From Dehalococcoidia bacterium UBA1123 (GTDB lineage Bacteria; Chloroflexota; Dehalococcoidia; Lucifugimonadales; UBA1123), in assembly GCA_002313895.1 (NCBI GenBank), contig DCAW01000160.1:25040-31078 (forward strand): a DNA stretch of 6,039 nucleotides. The letters are read 5' to 3'. Of the stretch, positions 1 through 6,039 are shown piece after piece. The first letter of the stretch is position 1. Each line of letters begins with the position of its first letter. Position numbers and translations under genes: made by a program. The notes under the pieces were generated by a model. The model was not told the origin of the DNA, ran no database searches, and saw nothing but the letters and a program-made list of their open reading frames with translations.

Positions 1-754
1 CGGCCTCAAGGGCCGTCACAAGGTCGTTCAGGATGGTCGTCGCGCCCCTGCCTATGTTGATGAAATGACCGCCGCGGCTCATCCGTCGGAAAAACTCGGC
101 GTCGAACATGCCTTGGGTTGCGGGCGTTTCTGGAACGGTCACGATGACAAAATCCGCCTCTGGCAATATCTCGCCGAGAGAATCGGGAGTGTAAAGTTCA
201 GCAACGCCGGGAGGTTTCTCCGTCACCCGCGGGTCAACTGCCAGCACATTCATTCCGAACTCGGCGCAAAGGCGCGCCGTCTCGCCGCCGATGCCACCCA
301 CGCCGATTATGACTACGGTGGAGTCGGGCAGGTTGATAATCTCGTATGAGGAGTCCCACTCGCGGCGCATTTGTTGCTGAACGTACACATGAAGGCCCCT
401 GGCGAAGGCAAGCACGAACGACATGATGTGATTGCTAATGTGGTCGTTGTAAATGTCACGAGTGTTCGTGACTTCGACTTCGCTGTCGATAAGGGCCTGG
501 TGATAGTACCCTGCCCGTGGTCCAGCCTGGGGACATGCGATCCATCGGAGTTTTGTGGCGCGCTCGAAAACCTCCGGCACAATGTCGCCGAATGCAGCAT
601 CAGCCTCCTCAATCATTTCCATCGCCTCGCCGGTAGAGTTGGCGACGTTTATTTCAATGTCGGGTATCGCCTCTCGCAACTTTGCGGGCCACGCGTCAAT
701 GTGGGACTGTTCGCTCTCTCCTACGGCACGTAAAATCAACAAGTTGAAACCCAT
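1..754 (-). CDS. D-2-hydroxyacid dehydrogenase, NAD(P)-binding (C-terminus cut by window edge)
   Basis: This reading frame is open from an ATG at 754 to the left edge, giving 251 residues without a stop. The family reversibly reduces 2-keto acids to D-2-hydroxy acids with NAD(P)H in the cytosol. Residues 1-120 form the catalytic domain's first part, ending in the connecting helix SNHIMSFVLAFARGL (residues 108-121). The Rossmann domain begins near 146 with the glycine motif GVGGIG (151-156), followed by the acidic residue D174 in VLAVDPR, which suggests NAD preference. The segment NIGRGAT holds the expected catalytic arginine (R236). The catalytic Glu and His would lie beyond the edge; about 60-80 residues are missing by comparison with family length. 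The start is supported by AGGAG at 763-767, eight bases upstream. The substrate (glyoxylate, hydroxypyruvate, phosphoglycerate or other) cannot be decided. Its own promoter lies upstream; the permease genes precede it on the same strand, 97 bases away. Confidence 0.9.
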   Translation of the reverse strand, partial: MGFNLLILRAVGESEQSHIDAWPAKLREAIPDIEINVANSTGEAMEMIEEADAAFGDIVPEVFERATKLRWIACPQAGPRAGYYHQALIDSEVEVTNTRDIYNDHISNHIMSFVLAFARGLHVYVQQQMRREWDSSYEIINLPDSTVVIIGVGGIGGETARLCAEFGMNVLAVDPRVTEKPPGVAELYTPDSLGEILPEADFVIVTVPETPATQGMFDAEFFRRMSRGGHFINIGRGATTILNDLVTALEA

Positions 755-762
755 GTGAAGTT

Positions 763-767
763 CTCCT
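763..767 (-). promoter_or_regulatory. Ribosome binding site of the hydroxyacid dehydrogenase
   Basis: AGGAG read on the minus strand, with eight bases between it and the ATG at 754. It is the clearest Shine-Dalgarno sequence in the window and fixes the start of the dehydrogenase. Confidence 0.8.
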
Positions 768-788
768 GACCGTTGTATTTGTGGCGTC

Positions 789-817
789 AGTTTAGGCAGG
801 AGTCCATCGAGTGTCAA
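789..817 (-). promoter_or_regulatory. Sigma-70-type promoter for the hydroxyacid dehydrogenase
   Basis: On the minus strand a perfect TTGACA (-35, 812-817) is followed by a spacer of exactly 17 bases and TAAACT (-10, 789-794; four of six match TATAAT). Transcription would start near 782, leaving a leader of about 28 bases that contains the AGGAG site. The promoter sits wholly within the gap after the permease stop codon at 852, so the dehydrogenase can be expressed independently of the transporter genes. No terminator is visible between the permease stop and this promoter, so read-through from upstream remains possible. Confidence 0.7.
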
Positions 818-851
818 CCGAATTGTGCGAGAGTAGTAGAAGCCCGCGGTG

Positions 852-1814
852 TTAGCGAGTGCGAGGGTTGAGAACGTCGTTCAGCGCGTCCCCAAGCAGG
901 TTCCAAGTCAATACCAGAGTCCAGGCGACAAGCCCAGGCGCCAAGAGCATCCAGGGCACCTCTCGCAACGCGCTGAGGCTTCCGGCCTCCAACAGCATTG
1001 TGCCGAGGCTTGGCCTCGGAGGCTGGATACCAAGACCAAGGAAACTCAGTATGATTTCTGTGCCAACGAGTGCCCCCATGCCCATACTGACTGTGACGAC
1101 AACAGGGCTAATCGCATTCGGGAGGAGGTGCACGAACAGGATGCGGGGCGTCGATGCGCCGACCGCTTGAGCCGATTCTACAAACTGCGTTTGCATCAGA
1201 GCCAGCACTTGGCCTCGCACCAGCCGAGCCATGCCAATCCAACTGAAGGAAACCAACGCAATCGATATGGCGAAATAGTCGACGATCCCCGACTTGACGA
1301 TACCGTCCACAACCGTATTGTCTTCCAACCATCTCACCCATTCAAGAATTCTTGGGCGCAGGGTCGCGGCAATAAGTATCATCAAAAATATGTCTGGGAA
1401 CGATGAAAACAATTCCCCAACACGCATTATGACCGCGTCGATTTTCCGCCTGAAGTATCCTGACACCAAGCCCAGCGTGACGCCAATCACTATGCCTCCA
1501 GTGCCCATCACGACTAACGTGATAATCACCGTATTTTGGATTCCCCACAATACTCTGGTCAGGACATCCCGACCTTTTAAATCAGTTCCTGCGAGGTGAT
1601 CCCAACTCGGAGGTTTTTTGATTGAGCGGTAATCCTGGTCAGTGTAACCATATGGCGCAACTAGCGGTGCGAATATCCCGCCGACGTAAATTATCGCCAG
1701 CACGACCATACAAGCGACCGCTATTTTTTTGCGGATGAGCCTCGCCCATGCTCGTGATAGGTGCCCTTTCGACTTTTGTTGCAGGTCCTCTGCGATAAGT
1801 TCCTGTACTGCCAT
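852..1814 (-). CDS. ABC transporter permease, DppC/OppC type
   Basis: A 320-residue integral membrane permease of the dipeptide/oligopeptide ABC importer family (binding-protein-dependent transport inner membrane component). The N-terminal OppC_N segment (about 17-65) carries the first membrane helix (31-53) with FAPLVAPYG. It is followed by the subfamily hallmark GTDLKGRDVLTRVLWG (76-91). Further hydrophobic segments lie at about 94-119, 124-150, 178-197, 236-259 and 286-307. The cytoplasmic EAA loop that docks on the ATPase is at 213-233 (ESAQAVGAS ... LLPN). Residues about 152-178 form a charged, Trp-containing stretch longer than in E. coli DppC (300 residues). The ATG at 1814 has GGCGGA six bases upstream. 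The gene starts 16 bases after the DppB-type stop codon, so the two are co-transcribed and should form the heteromeric membrane channel. Transported substrate cannot be told from the permease alone; peptides are the family default, nickel or sugars are alternatives. Confidence 0.93.
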   Translation of the reverse strand: MAVQELIAEDLQQKSKGHLSRAWARLIRKKIAVACMVVLAIIYVGGIFAPLVAPYGYTDQDYRSIKKPPSWDHLAGTDLKGRDVLTRVLWGIQNTVIITLVVMGTGGIVIGVTLGLVSGYFRRKIDAVIMRVGELFSSFPDIFLMILIAATLRPRILEWVRWLEDNTVVDGIVKSGIVDYFAISIALVSFSWIGMARLVRGQVLALMQTQFVESAQAVGASTPRILFVHLLPNAISPVVVTVSMGMGALVGTEIILSFLGLGIQPPRPSLGTMLLEAGSLSALREVPWMLLAPGLVAWTLVLTWNLLGDALNDVLNPRTR

Positions 1815-1830
1815 CGATTATCCGCCCACG

Positions 1831-2766
1831 CTAGTTGTACCTGATTCTAGGATCCATGAATGAGTATGCGATGTCCGCGAGGAGATTTGCGATTACGAAA
1901 GCCGAGGCGCCAATTAACGTGGCCCCCATGATGATCGGGTAATCGCGCTGCCATATCGCTTCAATCACCAGTCTCCCGACGCCAGGAATTCCGAGGATTT
2001 GCTCAACAATGAATCCTGTGCCCAACATCCCAGCCAGCGCGAATGCCAATATCGTCACAATCGGAATCATGGCGTTTTTGAGCACGTGCCGGAAGTCCAC
2101 GGCAATTGAGGACAACCCTTTGGCGTGAGCGGTTCGAATGAAGTCCTGGCCCATAACATCAAGTGTGCTCGCTCGCATCATCCGAGCCATGCCCGCGATT
2201 CCTGGAAGCCCCATGGTGATCGCCGGAACTATTATGCGAACGTCCCAGAACCCTCCCCACCCTGAACAGGGCAATAGGTCTGTTTTCAGGCAAACGACCC
2301 ACAAAACCGACGGAACGCTCACCATGATAGGCACAGACATGATGACCACGGTAAACGACACAGTCACCGGATCTTTCCAACTCCCTTGATGGTGCGCGAT
2401 CCAAAAACCCAGCGGCAACCCAATCCCCACGGTCAGAATCATTGCTGCTATGTTTATCCGGAACGACACCCACATTTTCTGGGCCAAAAGCGGTCCTACT
2501 GCACGTCCGCGATACCTGTAACTCTCGCCAAAGTCGCCATGAAGCGCGTCCCAGACATAGTTGACATACTGAACAGCGAACGGCTTGTCCAATCCGAATT
2601 GTGCTTCGAGATTTTTGGTGACCTGAGAATCCGGCTCGTATCGAGCGCCCAACATCACCTGCACCGGATCGCCAGGCACGATCCGGCCCATCGCGAACGT
2701 CACCAACGACACTGCGAGGAGCAAGAATGGCAACCACAACAGCCTTCGCGCTATGTAAATCCACAT
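1831..2766 (-). CDS. ABC transporter permease, DppB/OppB type
   Basis: A 311-residue permease, close to the usual length for DppB-type subunits. It opens with the characteristic first helix (about 9-28) and the PGDP motif (31-34), followed by the extracytoplasmic region with GLDKP (58-62) and GDFGESYRY (77-85). Membrane segments are then visible at about 102-124, 134-160, 177-194, 234-256 and 278-302. The EAA loop for contact with the ATPase is at about 208-236 (AHAKGL ... NAMIPI), followed by the conserved IPGVGRL (260-266). It ends with the family-typical MDPRIRY. The ATG at 2766 matches the N-terminal family pattern; only a weak TGGAA (2775-2779) stands before it at eight bases, so translation may be modest. 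It is the first gene after the hairpin that follows the binding-protein gene, and it directly precedes the DppC-type partner. No ATPase gene follows. Confidence 0.94.
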   Translation of the reverse strand: MWIYIARRLLWLPFLLLAVSLVTFAMGRIVPGDPVQVMLGARYEPDSQVTKNLEAQFGLDKPFAVQYVNYVWDALHGDFGESYRYRGRAVGPLLAQKMWVSFRINIAAMILTVGIGLPLGFWIAHHQGSWKDPVTVSFTVVIMSVPIMVSVPSVLWVVCLKTDLLPCSGWGGFWDVRIIVPAITMGLPGIAGMARMMRASTLDVMGQDFIRTAHAKGLSSIAVDFRHVLKNAMIPIVTILAFALAGMLGTGFIVEQILGIPGVGRLVIEAIWQRDYPIIMGATLIGASAFVIANLLADIAYSFMDPRIRYN

Positions 2767-3010
2767 CTAAAAAATTCCAGTCGTTTCGGAATCATGAGTT
2801 TAATAAAATGGCAGGGCTTCCCACATCGCACAAATGCGTTCGACTCCGGAGGGCTTATATAACATCACGAGCGCGAGTCGGCGCCGGATTAGTCAGGACA
2901 CCAAGACCGGTAGCAACGTCGCAAAGCATATCCGCGACTCAACCAAAAGGCAACCGGCCCCGGAACTCAGTGAATCCCGGGGCCGCGAAGATTAACGGTG
3001 TCGCCAAATA
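2767..3010. other. Intergenic region between binding-protein gene and permeases
   Basis: This 244-base gap has no credible coding sequence on either strand. Its one strong element is the hairpin at 2955-2985, listed separately. On the minus strand there is a possible extended -10 box (TG-n-TATATA, 2856-2864) that could give the permeases their own start, but no -35 sequence stands at the right distance, so I rate it weak. A TTCGACTCC string at 2839-2847 recalls a tRNA T-loop, but no matching T-stem or acceptor stem exists. Confidence 0.6.
2955..2985 (-). terminator. Hairpin terminator or attenuator after the binding-protein gene
   Basis: The arms 2977-2985 and 2955-2963 (CGGCCCCGG and its complement) form nine perfect, nearly all G-C pairs. 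In minus-strand RNA the stem continues inward with G-U, A-U, U-G, U-A and C-G pairs to a three-base loop (ACU, 2969-2971), 14 pairs in all. It begins 26 bases after the TAG at 3011. The following tail is GUUGCCUUUU, so the U-run is short and displaced by six bases, which suggests incomplete termination. A GC-rich hairpin between a binding-protein gene and its permease genes commonly lowers permease expression or protects the upstream mRNA 3' end; which applies here is inference. Confidence 0.65.
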
Positions 3011-4831
3011 CTACTTGAAGTGCACCTGCCGCAGTTTTGGCAAGATCATCGGGGTCACCCGATAGTCCTGGACGTCCGGCTTGATCAGCACGTACCGCTC
3101 GCCGGTGAACCAGAGAGGCACCCATGCCGCATCCTCGATGATGAGTCGCTCTGCCTCATGATACAAAGCGACTCTCTGCGCCGCGTCGGGCTCGATGCGG
3201 GCATCTTCCAGCACCGAATCGACCAGCGGGTTCGAGTAGCCCCCGTGGTTGATTGAGCTTTCCGAATGGAACAGGATGTCCAGGAAGTCCTGAGGGTCCG
3301 GATAGTCGGCTTCCCAGCCGAGTCCAGCGAACGCTTGGAACTTGTTGGCGTTCAGGTCCTGGAGGTACGTGGCCCATTCTACCTGTTGAATCTCGACCTC
3401 TACACCCAATTCCTGTTTCCACATCTCGATGACGACCTCTAGATCGAGGCCAATCGTCCCGCCTGTGCCAGGCACGGTTATGACGATGCGAGGCCGGGTA
3501 TCGGCGTCGGCGTATGCTGATTCGGCCAGCAACTGTCGGGCCAGCTCTCCATCGTATGAGAGACCGACCAAGTTCGGATTATAGCCTGGGAATCCCGGGG
3601 GCAACACGCCATATGCAGGCTCGACAAGTTCAGATAACACTTCCGTCGCTATCAACTCTTTGTCAATGGCATGGTTGAGCGCTTTCCTGAATTTGGCGTC
3701 ATCGAACGGAGCCTCGTTGGTGTTAAATCCAACGTAGGATACGCTGAAATCAGGAGGCGCGACGACCAGTTCACGGTTCAGATCCTCACTTGGGTCTAGC
3801 ACCCGGTCAAGGTCGAACAGGCCAACGCCCGTGATGTCGATTTCGTCGTTCTCATACATCGCCATCGACTGGCCGCCAGCCAGGTTCATGAAAACCGTGT
3901 CGACGAACGGCGGTTCGCGGTAGTAGTTCTCATTACGCTCCAGAATAATCCGCTCTCCGATGCGATATTCCTTCAAGCGGAAAGGCCCGGAGCCATTGAG
4001 GTTGTCTGTCCAGTTACGGCCGCCAGATTCGACGTTTTCCTGATCCAGAACATAGGCTGTCGGATAGGTCAGCTTGGCGAGGAAGTAGGCTTTCGGAGCG
4101 TCGATAGTTATCTGAAGCGTCAGAGTGTCGATGACCTGGATTCCCGATATATTAGTCACTGTGCCGTCCAGCACGTCTTGCAGGCCTACTATGTCAGCCA
4201 GGTATGTGTCCGCCACCGGAGACGCGGTGTCTGGACTCGCTGCGCGCTCAATCGACCATTTGAAATCGTCTGCGGTGATTGGCTTGCCGTCGTGGAATTT
4301 GGCTTCCGGCCTAATGTGGAACGTGTAAACCGTTCCGTCTTCGCTGATATCCCAACTTTCAGCTACGTCGGGGACCAGTTGTAGGTCGGTGTTTAAAGTG
4401 ACCAGACCGCTGAACAATTCAACAACGACTCCTGCCGAAGTTGTGTCTGTGGTCAGGTGAGGGTCCAGTGTGGGCGGGTCGGCCCACAGACGTCGGAATA
4501 CACCGCCTCTAATTTTGCCATCGGAAGATTCGACTATCGCCGTAACCGGAGGCGTTGTGGCCGCCGATGAGCTTGGCGCGCCCGCTTGCGTCCCGCCGGT
4601 AGACTGCGATGGCGCAGCAGATGCCTGAGGGGTCTCGGTTGGCGATGCTGAAGGCGCAGAAGAGGAGGTCGAAGGCGAGGAAGGCTCCGCTGTCGGGGCC
4701 GTGCTTGCCGCAGGCTCCGAGCCGACGCTGGGCGCCTGAGCGCGCGTCTCGCTTGTTCCGCCGGTGTTCTCGCTGCAGGCAACAGCCGCAATTGAAACTA
4801 ACGCTACAATTACCCAAACAATCTTTCGCAT
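3011..4831 (-). CDS. Oligopeptide/dipeptide-type ABC substrate-binding lipoprotein (SBP family 5)
   Basis: A 606-residue extracytoplasmic solute receptor of the DppA/OppA family. Residues 1-18 are a lipoprotein signal peptide ending in the lipobox AAVAC, so Cys19 should be lipidated and anchor the protein in the membrane. Residues about 22-95 are a Ser/Thr/Ala/Pro-rich linker with hardly any charge or aromatic residue. The binding domain starts near 109 with DPPTLDPHL and contains FHDGKPITADDF (179-190), GSGPF (280-284) and GWEADYPDP (505-513), the last typical of peptide-binding members. The ligand is not provable from sequence. I chose ATG 4831 because GGGAAG (4836-4841) precedes it and the signal peptide then begins directly with MRK; a TTG at 4873 would add 14 residues with no ribosome site. 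It lies 73 bases after prfB and upstream of two permease genes on the same strand, with which it presumably works. Confidence 0.93.
   Translation of the reverse strand: MRKIVWVIVALVSIAAVACSENTGGTSETRAQAPSVGSEPAASTAPTAEPSSPSTSSSAPSASPTETPQASAAPSQSTGGTQAGAPSSSAATTPPVTAIVESSDGKIRGGVFRRLWADPPTLDPHLTTDTTSAGVVVELFSGLVTLNTDLQLVPDVAESWDISEDGTVYTFHIRPEAKFHDGKPITADDFKWSIERAASPDTASPVADTYLADIVGLQDVLDGTVTNISGIQVIDTLTLQITIDAPKAYFLAKLTYPTAYVLDQENVESGGRNWTDNLNGSGPFRLKEYRIGERIILERNENYYREPPFVDTVFMNLAGGQSMAMYENDEIDITGVGLFDLDRVLDPSEDLNRELVVAPPDFSVSYVGFNTNEAPFDDAKFRKALNHAIDKELIATEVLSELVEPAYGVLPPGFPGYNPNLVGLSYDGELARQLLAESAYADADTRPRIVITVPGTGGTIGLDLEVVIEMWKQELGVEVEIQQVEWATYLQDLNANKFQAFAGLGWEADYPDPQDFLDILFHSESSINHGGYSNPLVDSVLEDARIEPDAAQRVALYHEAERLIIEDAAWVPLWFTGERYVLIKPDVQDYRVTPMILPKLRQVHFK
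4547..4768 (-). other. Low-complexity Ser/Thr/Ala/Pro linker within the binding lipoprotein
   Basis: Codons for residues about 22-95 of the lipoprotein, between the lipid-anchored Cys19 and the folded domain. Of 74 residues only five are charged (E28, R30, E39, E49, E66), with no aromatic and one large aliphatic residue. It is expected to be an unstructured tether lifting the binding domain off the membrane, perhaps through a cell wall or S-layer. Long open frames in other phases here (both strands) are side effects of the biased codons. Confidence 0.85.
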
Positions 4832-4835
4832 GACA

Positions 4836-4841
4836 CTTCCC
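4836..4841 (-). promoter_or_regulatory. Ribosome binding site deciding the lipoprotein start
   Basis: GGGAAG on the minus strand stands four bases before the ATG at 4831 (six bases if GGGA is taken as the core). The longer alternative from TTG 4873 has no comparable sequence ahead of it, so this site decides the start. Confidence 0.6.
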
Positions 4842-4872
4842 GTGGTCTTTGTTATTCCGCCAATTTGACGCA

Positions 4873-4901
4873 ATTTTATGGTTTTAGGTGCGACGACGCA
4901 A
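4873..4901 (-). promoter_or_regulatory. Candidate promoter for the binding-lipoprotein gene
   Basis: On the minus strand TTGCGT (-35-like, 4896-4901; three of six match) is separated by 17 bases from TAAAAT (-10, 4873-4878; five of six match). The predicted start near 4866 would give a leader of about 35 bases. It fills the 73-base gap after prfB and would allow the transporter to be expressed apart from the release factor. No terminator is seen after prfB, so co-transcription is also possible. Confidence 0.4.
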
Positions 4902-4904
4902 AAG

Positions 4905-6024
4905 CTATCCCTTTGCCCCTACATCAGTCTCTCCAACGGTGGACGCCAGATACTTGTTGATAAACTCGTCGAGGTCGCCATCCAGAACCGCGTCGGCGCT
5001 GGATACGGAATAATCGGTGCGATGATCCTTCACCATCTGGTAGGGGTGCAGGACGTAGCTGCGTATCTGATTGCCCCATTCGGGAGAGATATGCTCGCCT
5101 CGTATTTCTGCCAATTCTTCCGCTTTCTTTTTCAATTCAGCCTCAATGAGTCGGCCCAGCAAGATTCGCATGGCGATTTCTCGATTTTGATGCTGTGATC
5201 GCTCATTCTGACACGTGACTACGATTCCAGATGGAATATGCGTCAGGCGAACGGCTGTGGAGTTCTTCTGTACGTTCTGGCCGCCATGACCGCCTGCCCT
5301 GAAAACGTCCATTTTGATGTCGTCAGGGTCGATTTCTACGTCGACGCCCTCCTCAACTTCTGGCATCACTTCCGCAAGCGCGAACGACGTGTGCCGGGCG
5401 TTGTTCCCATCAAAAGGCGATTTCCGCACCAAACGATGCACGCCTCTCTCGGACCGAAGGTTCCCATACACGTAATCGCCTGAGATTTGGATTATCGCGT
5501 TTTTTACGCCGCCCTGTTCTCCAAGGGAGACGTCCAGCACCTGGCTTTTGAAGCCTCGTCGCTCGGCCCACTTGAGATACATCCTCATCAACATCCGCAC
5601 CCAGTCTTGGGAGTCGACTCCACCGGCGCCCGAATGCAAGGCGATTATCGAGTCTCGGTCATCGAACTCTCCGGACAGCATCAATTTAAATTCGAGACCG
5701 CTTAATTTGGCTTCAATTTCAGCATGTTCTTCGCTGAAGCTGTCCAGGAGCGACCCGTCCCGCTCTTCGATGGCGAGGTCCAGCATCTCACTTAGTTCAA
5801 CGACTCGAATTTCGATGGCCTTCCAGTCATCGACTTCTTGTTTCAATGCCGCGAGGTCGCGCATTTTGGTTTGAGCGAGTTCGTTGTCTTCCCAAAATGA
5901 TGGGGCAACGGCCTCTTTCTCTAGCCCTTCGATCTGTTTGACCTTTGCAGGCAGGTCAAAGACGCACCATTATGTCTGCTATCTTGGACCGTTTCTCGAC
6001 TATCGAATGTTTGATGTCCTGCAT
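4905..6024 (-). CDS. prfB: Peptide chain release factor 2, translated through a +1 programmed frameshift
   Basis: RF2 recognises UGA and UAA stop codons in the ribosome and triggers release of the finished protein. Translation starts at ATG 6024, preceded by GAAAGG at 6034-6039 with nine bases spacing, and reads 22 codons to CUU-UGA. A +1 shift then continues from GAC (5957-5955) for 350 residues to the TAG at 4905, giving 372 residues (E. coli RF2: 365). After the shift the N-terminal helical domain continues with APSFWEDNELAQ, the typical RF2 FW-D signature. The stop-codon-recognising tripeptide SPF is at 202-204 and the catalytic GGQ at 247-249, both at almost the same positions as in E. 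coli. SPF, and the frameshift itself, distinguish it from RF1. The GGQ surroundings read GGHGGQNVQKN rather than the commoner GAGGQHVN. An in-frame ATG at 5864 would drop the FW segment and is not the true start. The binding-lipoprotein gene follows on the same strand. Confidence 0.96.
5955..5968 (-). promoter_or_regulatory. prfB: Programmed +1 frameshift site of prfB
   Basis: Minus-strand order: GGUG (5965-5968), CGU, slippery CUU (5959-5961), UGA (5956-5958), C (5955). The sequence CUU-UGA-C is the classic RF2 autoregulation signal: when RF2 is scarce the ribosome pauses at UGA, slips from CUU to UUU, and makes full-length RF2. GGUG sits three bases before CUU, the same spacing as the AGGGGG element in E. 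coli, but is a weaker match to the anti-Shine-Dalgarno sequence. The zero-frame product would be a 22-residue peptide. Confidence 0.95.
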
Positions 6025-6033
6025 GTATTAAGA

Positions 6034-6039
6034 CCTTTC
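6034..6039 (-). promoter_or_regulatory. prfB: Ribosome binding site of prfB
   Basis: GAAAGG on the minus strand at the extreme right edge, nine bases before the ATG at 6024. It may extend beyond the window. It supports the short zero-frame leader as the real translation start of prfB. Confidence 0.6.

Noticed and set aside
371..733. Plus-strand open frame of 120 codons near the left end
   Set aside because: Antisense to the dehydrogenase, whose Rossmann and catalytic-arginine motifs are clear in the minus frame.
763..802. Inverted repeat CTCCTG / CAGGAG across the dehydrogenase promoter and ribosome site
   Set aside because: Only six bases, one arm is simply the Shine-Dalgarno sequence, and the other lies upstream of the predicted transcript start, so it cannot fold in the RNA; probably chance.
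849..1406. Long plus-strand open frame (185 codons) opposite the DppC-type gene
   Set aside because: Lies fully antisense to a well-supported permease; its product is rich in His, Gln and Arg with no recognisable domain, and no ribosome site was evident.
2839..2847. TTCGACTCC resembling a tRNA T-loop
   Set aside because: Flanking bases do not form a T-stem and no acceptor or anticodon arm can be built around it.
4509..4833. Several overlapping open frames on both strands across the linker of the lipoprotein
   Set aside because: They arise from the biased Ser/Ala/Pro/Thr codons, which avoid stops in all phases; the minus frame with the lipobox and family domain explains the region.
4829..4873. 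Longer lipoprotein start at TTG 4873
   Set aside because: Would place 14 residues before the signal peptide, lacks a ribosome site and overlaps the candidate -10 box.
4905..5864. prfB starting at ATG 5864
   Set aside because: Omits the conserved FW-containing N-terminal segment, which continues upstream in the same frame to the CUU-UGA-C site.

Overview
The window is an ordinary bacterial chromosomal segment with moderate GC content. Every convincing gene lies on the minus strand, so transcription runs from high to low coordinates. In that order the genes are: prfB (peptide chain release factor 2, with its in-frame UGA frameshift site), an oligopeptide/dipeptide-type substrate-binding lipoprotein, a strong hairpin terminator or attenuator, two ABC permeases of the DppB and DppC type, and a D-2-hydroxyacid dehydrogenase that runs off the left edge. 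I see no RNA gene, insertion sequence, phage gene or CRISPR array.

The right end (4905-6024) holds a complete prfB that is only recovered by reading a +1 shift at CUU-UGA-C after codon 22. The start codon and a Shine-Dalgarno sequence lie just inside the window edge. A 73-base gap with a plausible sigma-70-type promoter leads to the 606-residue lipoprotein gene (3011-4831). This protein has a lipobox, then a linker of about 74 residues rich in Ser, Thr, Ala and Pro, then a family 5 solute-binding domain. Its start is better placed at the ATG at 4831 than at the upstream TTG.

Between the binding-protein gene and the permeases is a 244-base gap. It contains a hairpin whose stem is fully paired (14 bp, with G-U wobbles) only when transcribed from the minus strand. 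This fits partial termination or 3'-end protection, giving more binding protein than permease. The two permease genes follow with a 16-base spacing. No ATPase gene (DppD or DppF type) is present, so the transporter must draw its ATPases from elsewhere. The dehydrogenase at the left has its own promoter, a perfect TTGACA with a 17-base spacer, so it is a separate transcription unit that may be read through from the permeases.

Organism: the long low-complexity tether on a lipoprotein, and the lack of any outer-membrane feature, would fit a monoderm lineage such as a Chloroflexota or SAR202-like bacterium. That is a guess from general gene style, not shown by the sequence. I did not find a previously undescribed system here. 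The most instructive points are the frameshift site with its weak upstream GGUG element, the strand-specific hairpin, and the orphan transporter lacking ATPases.
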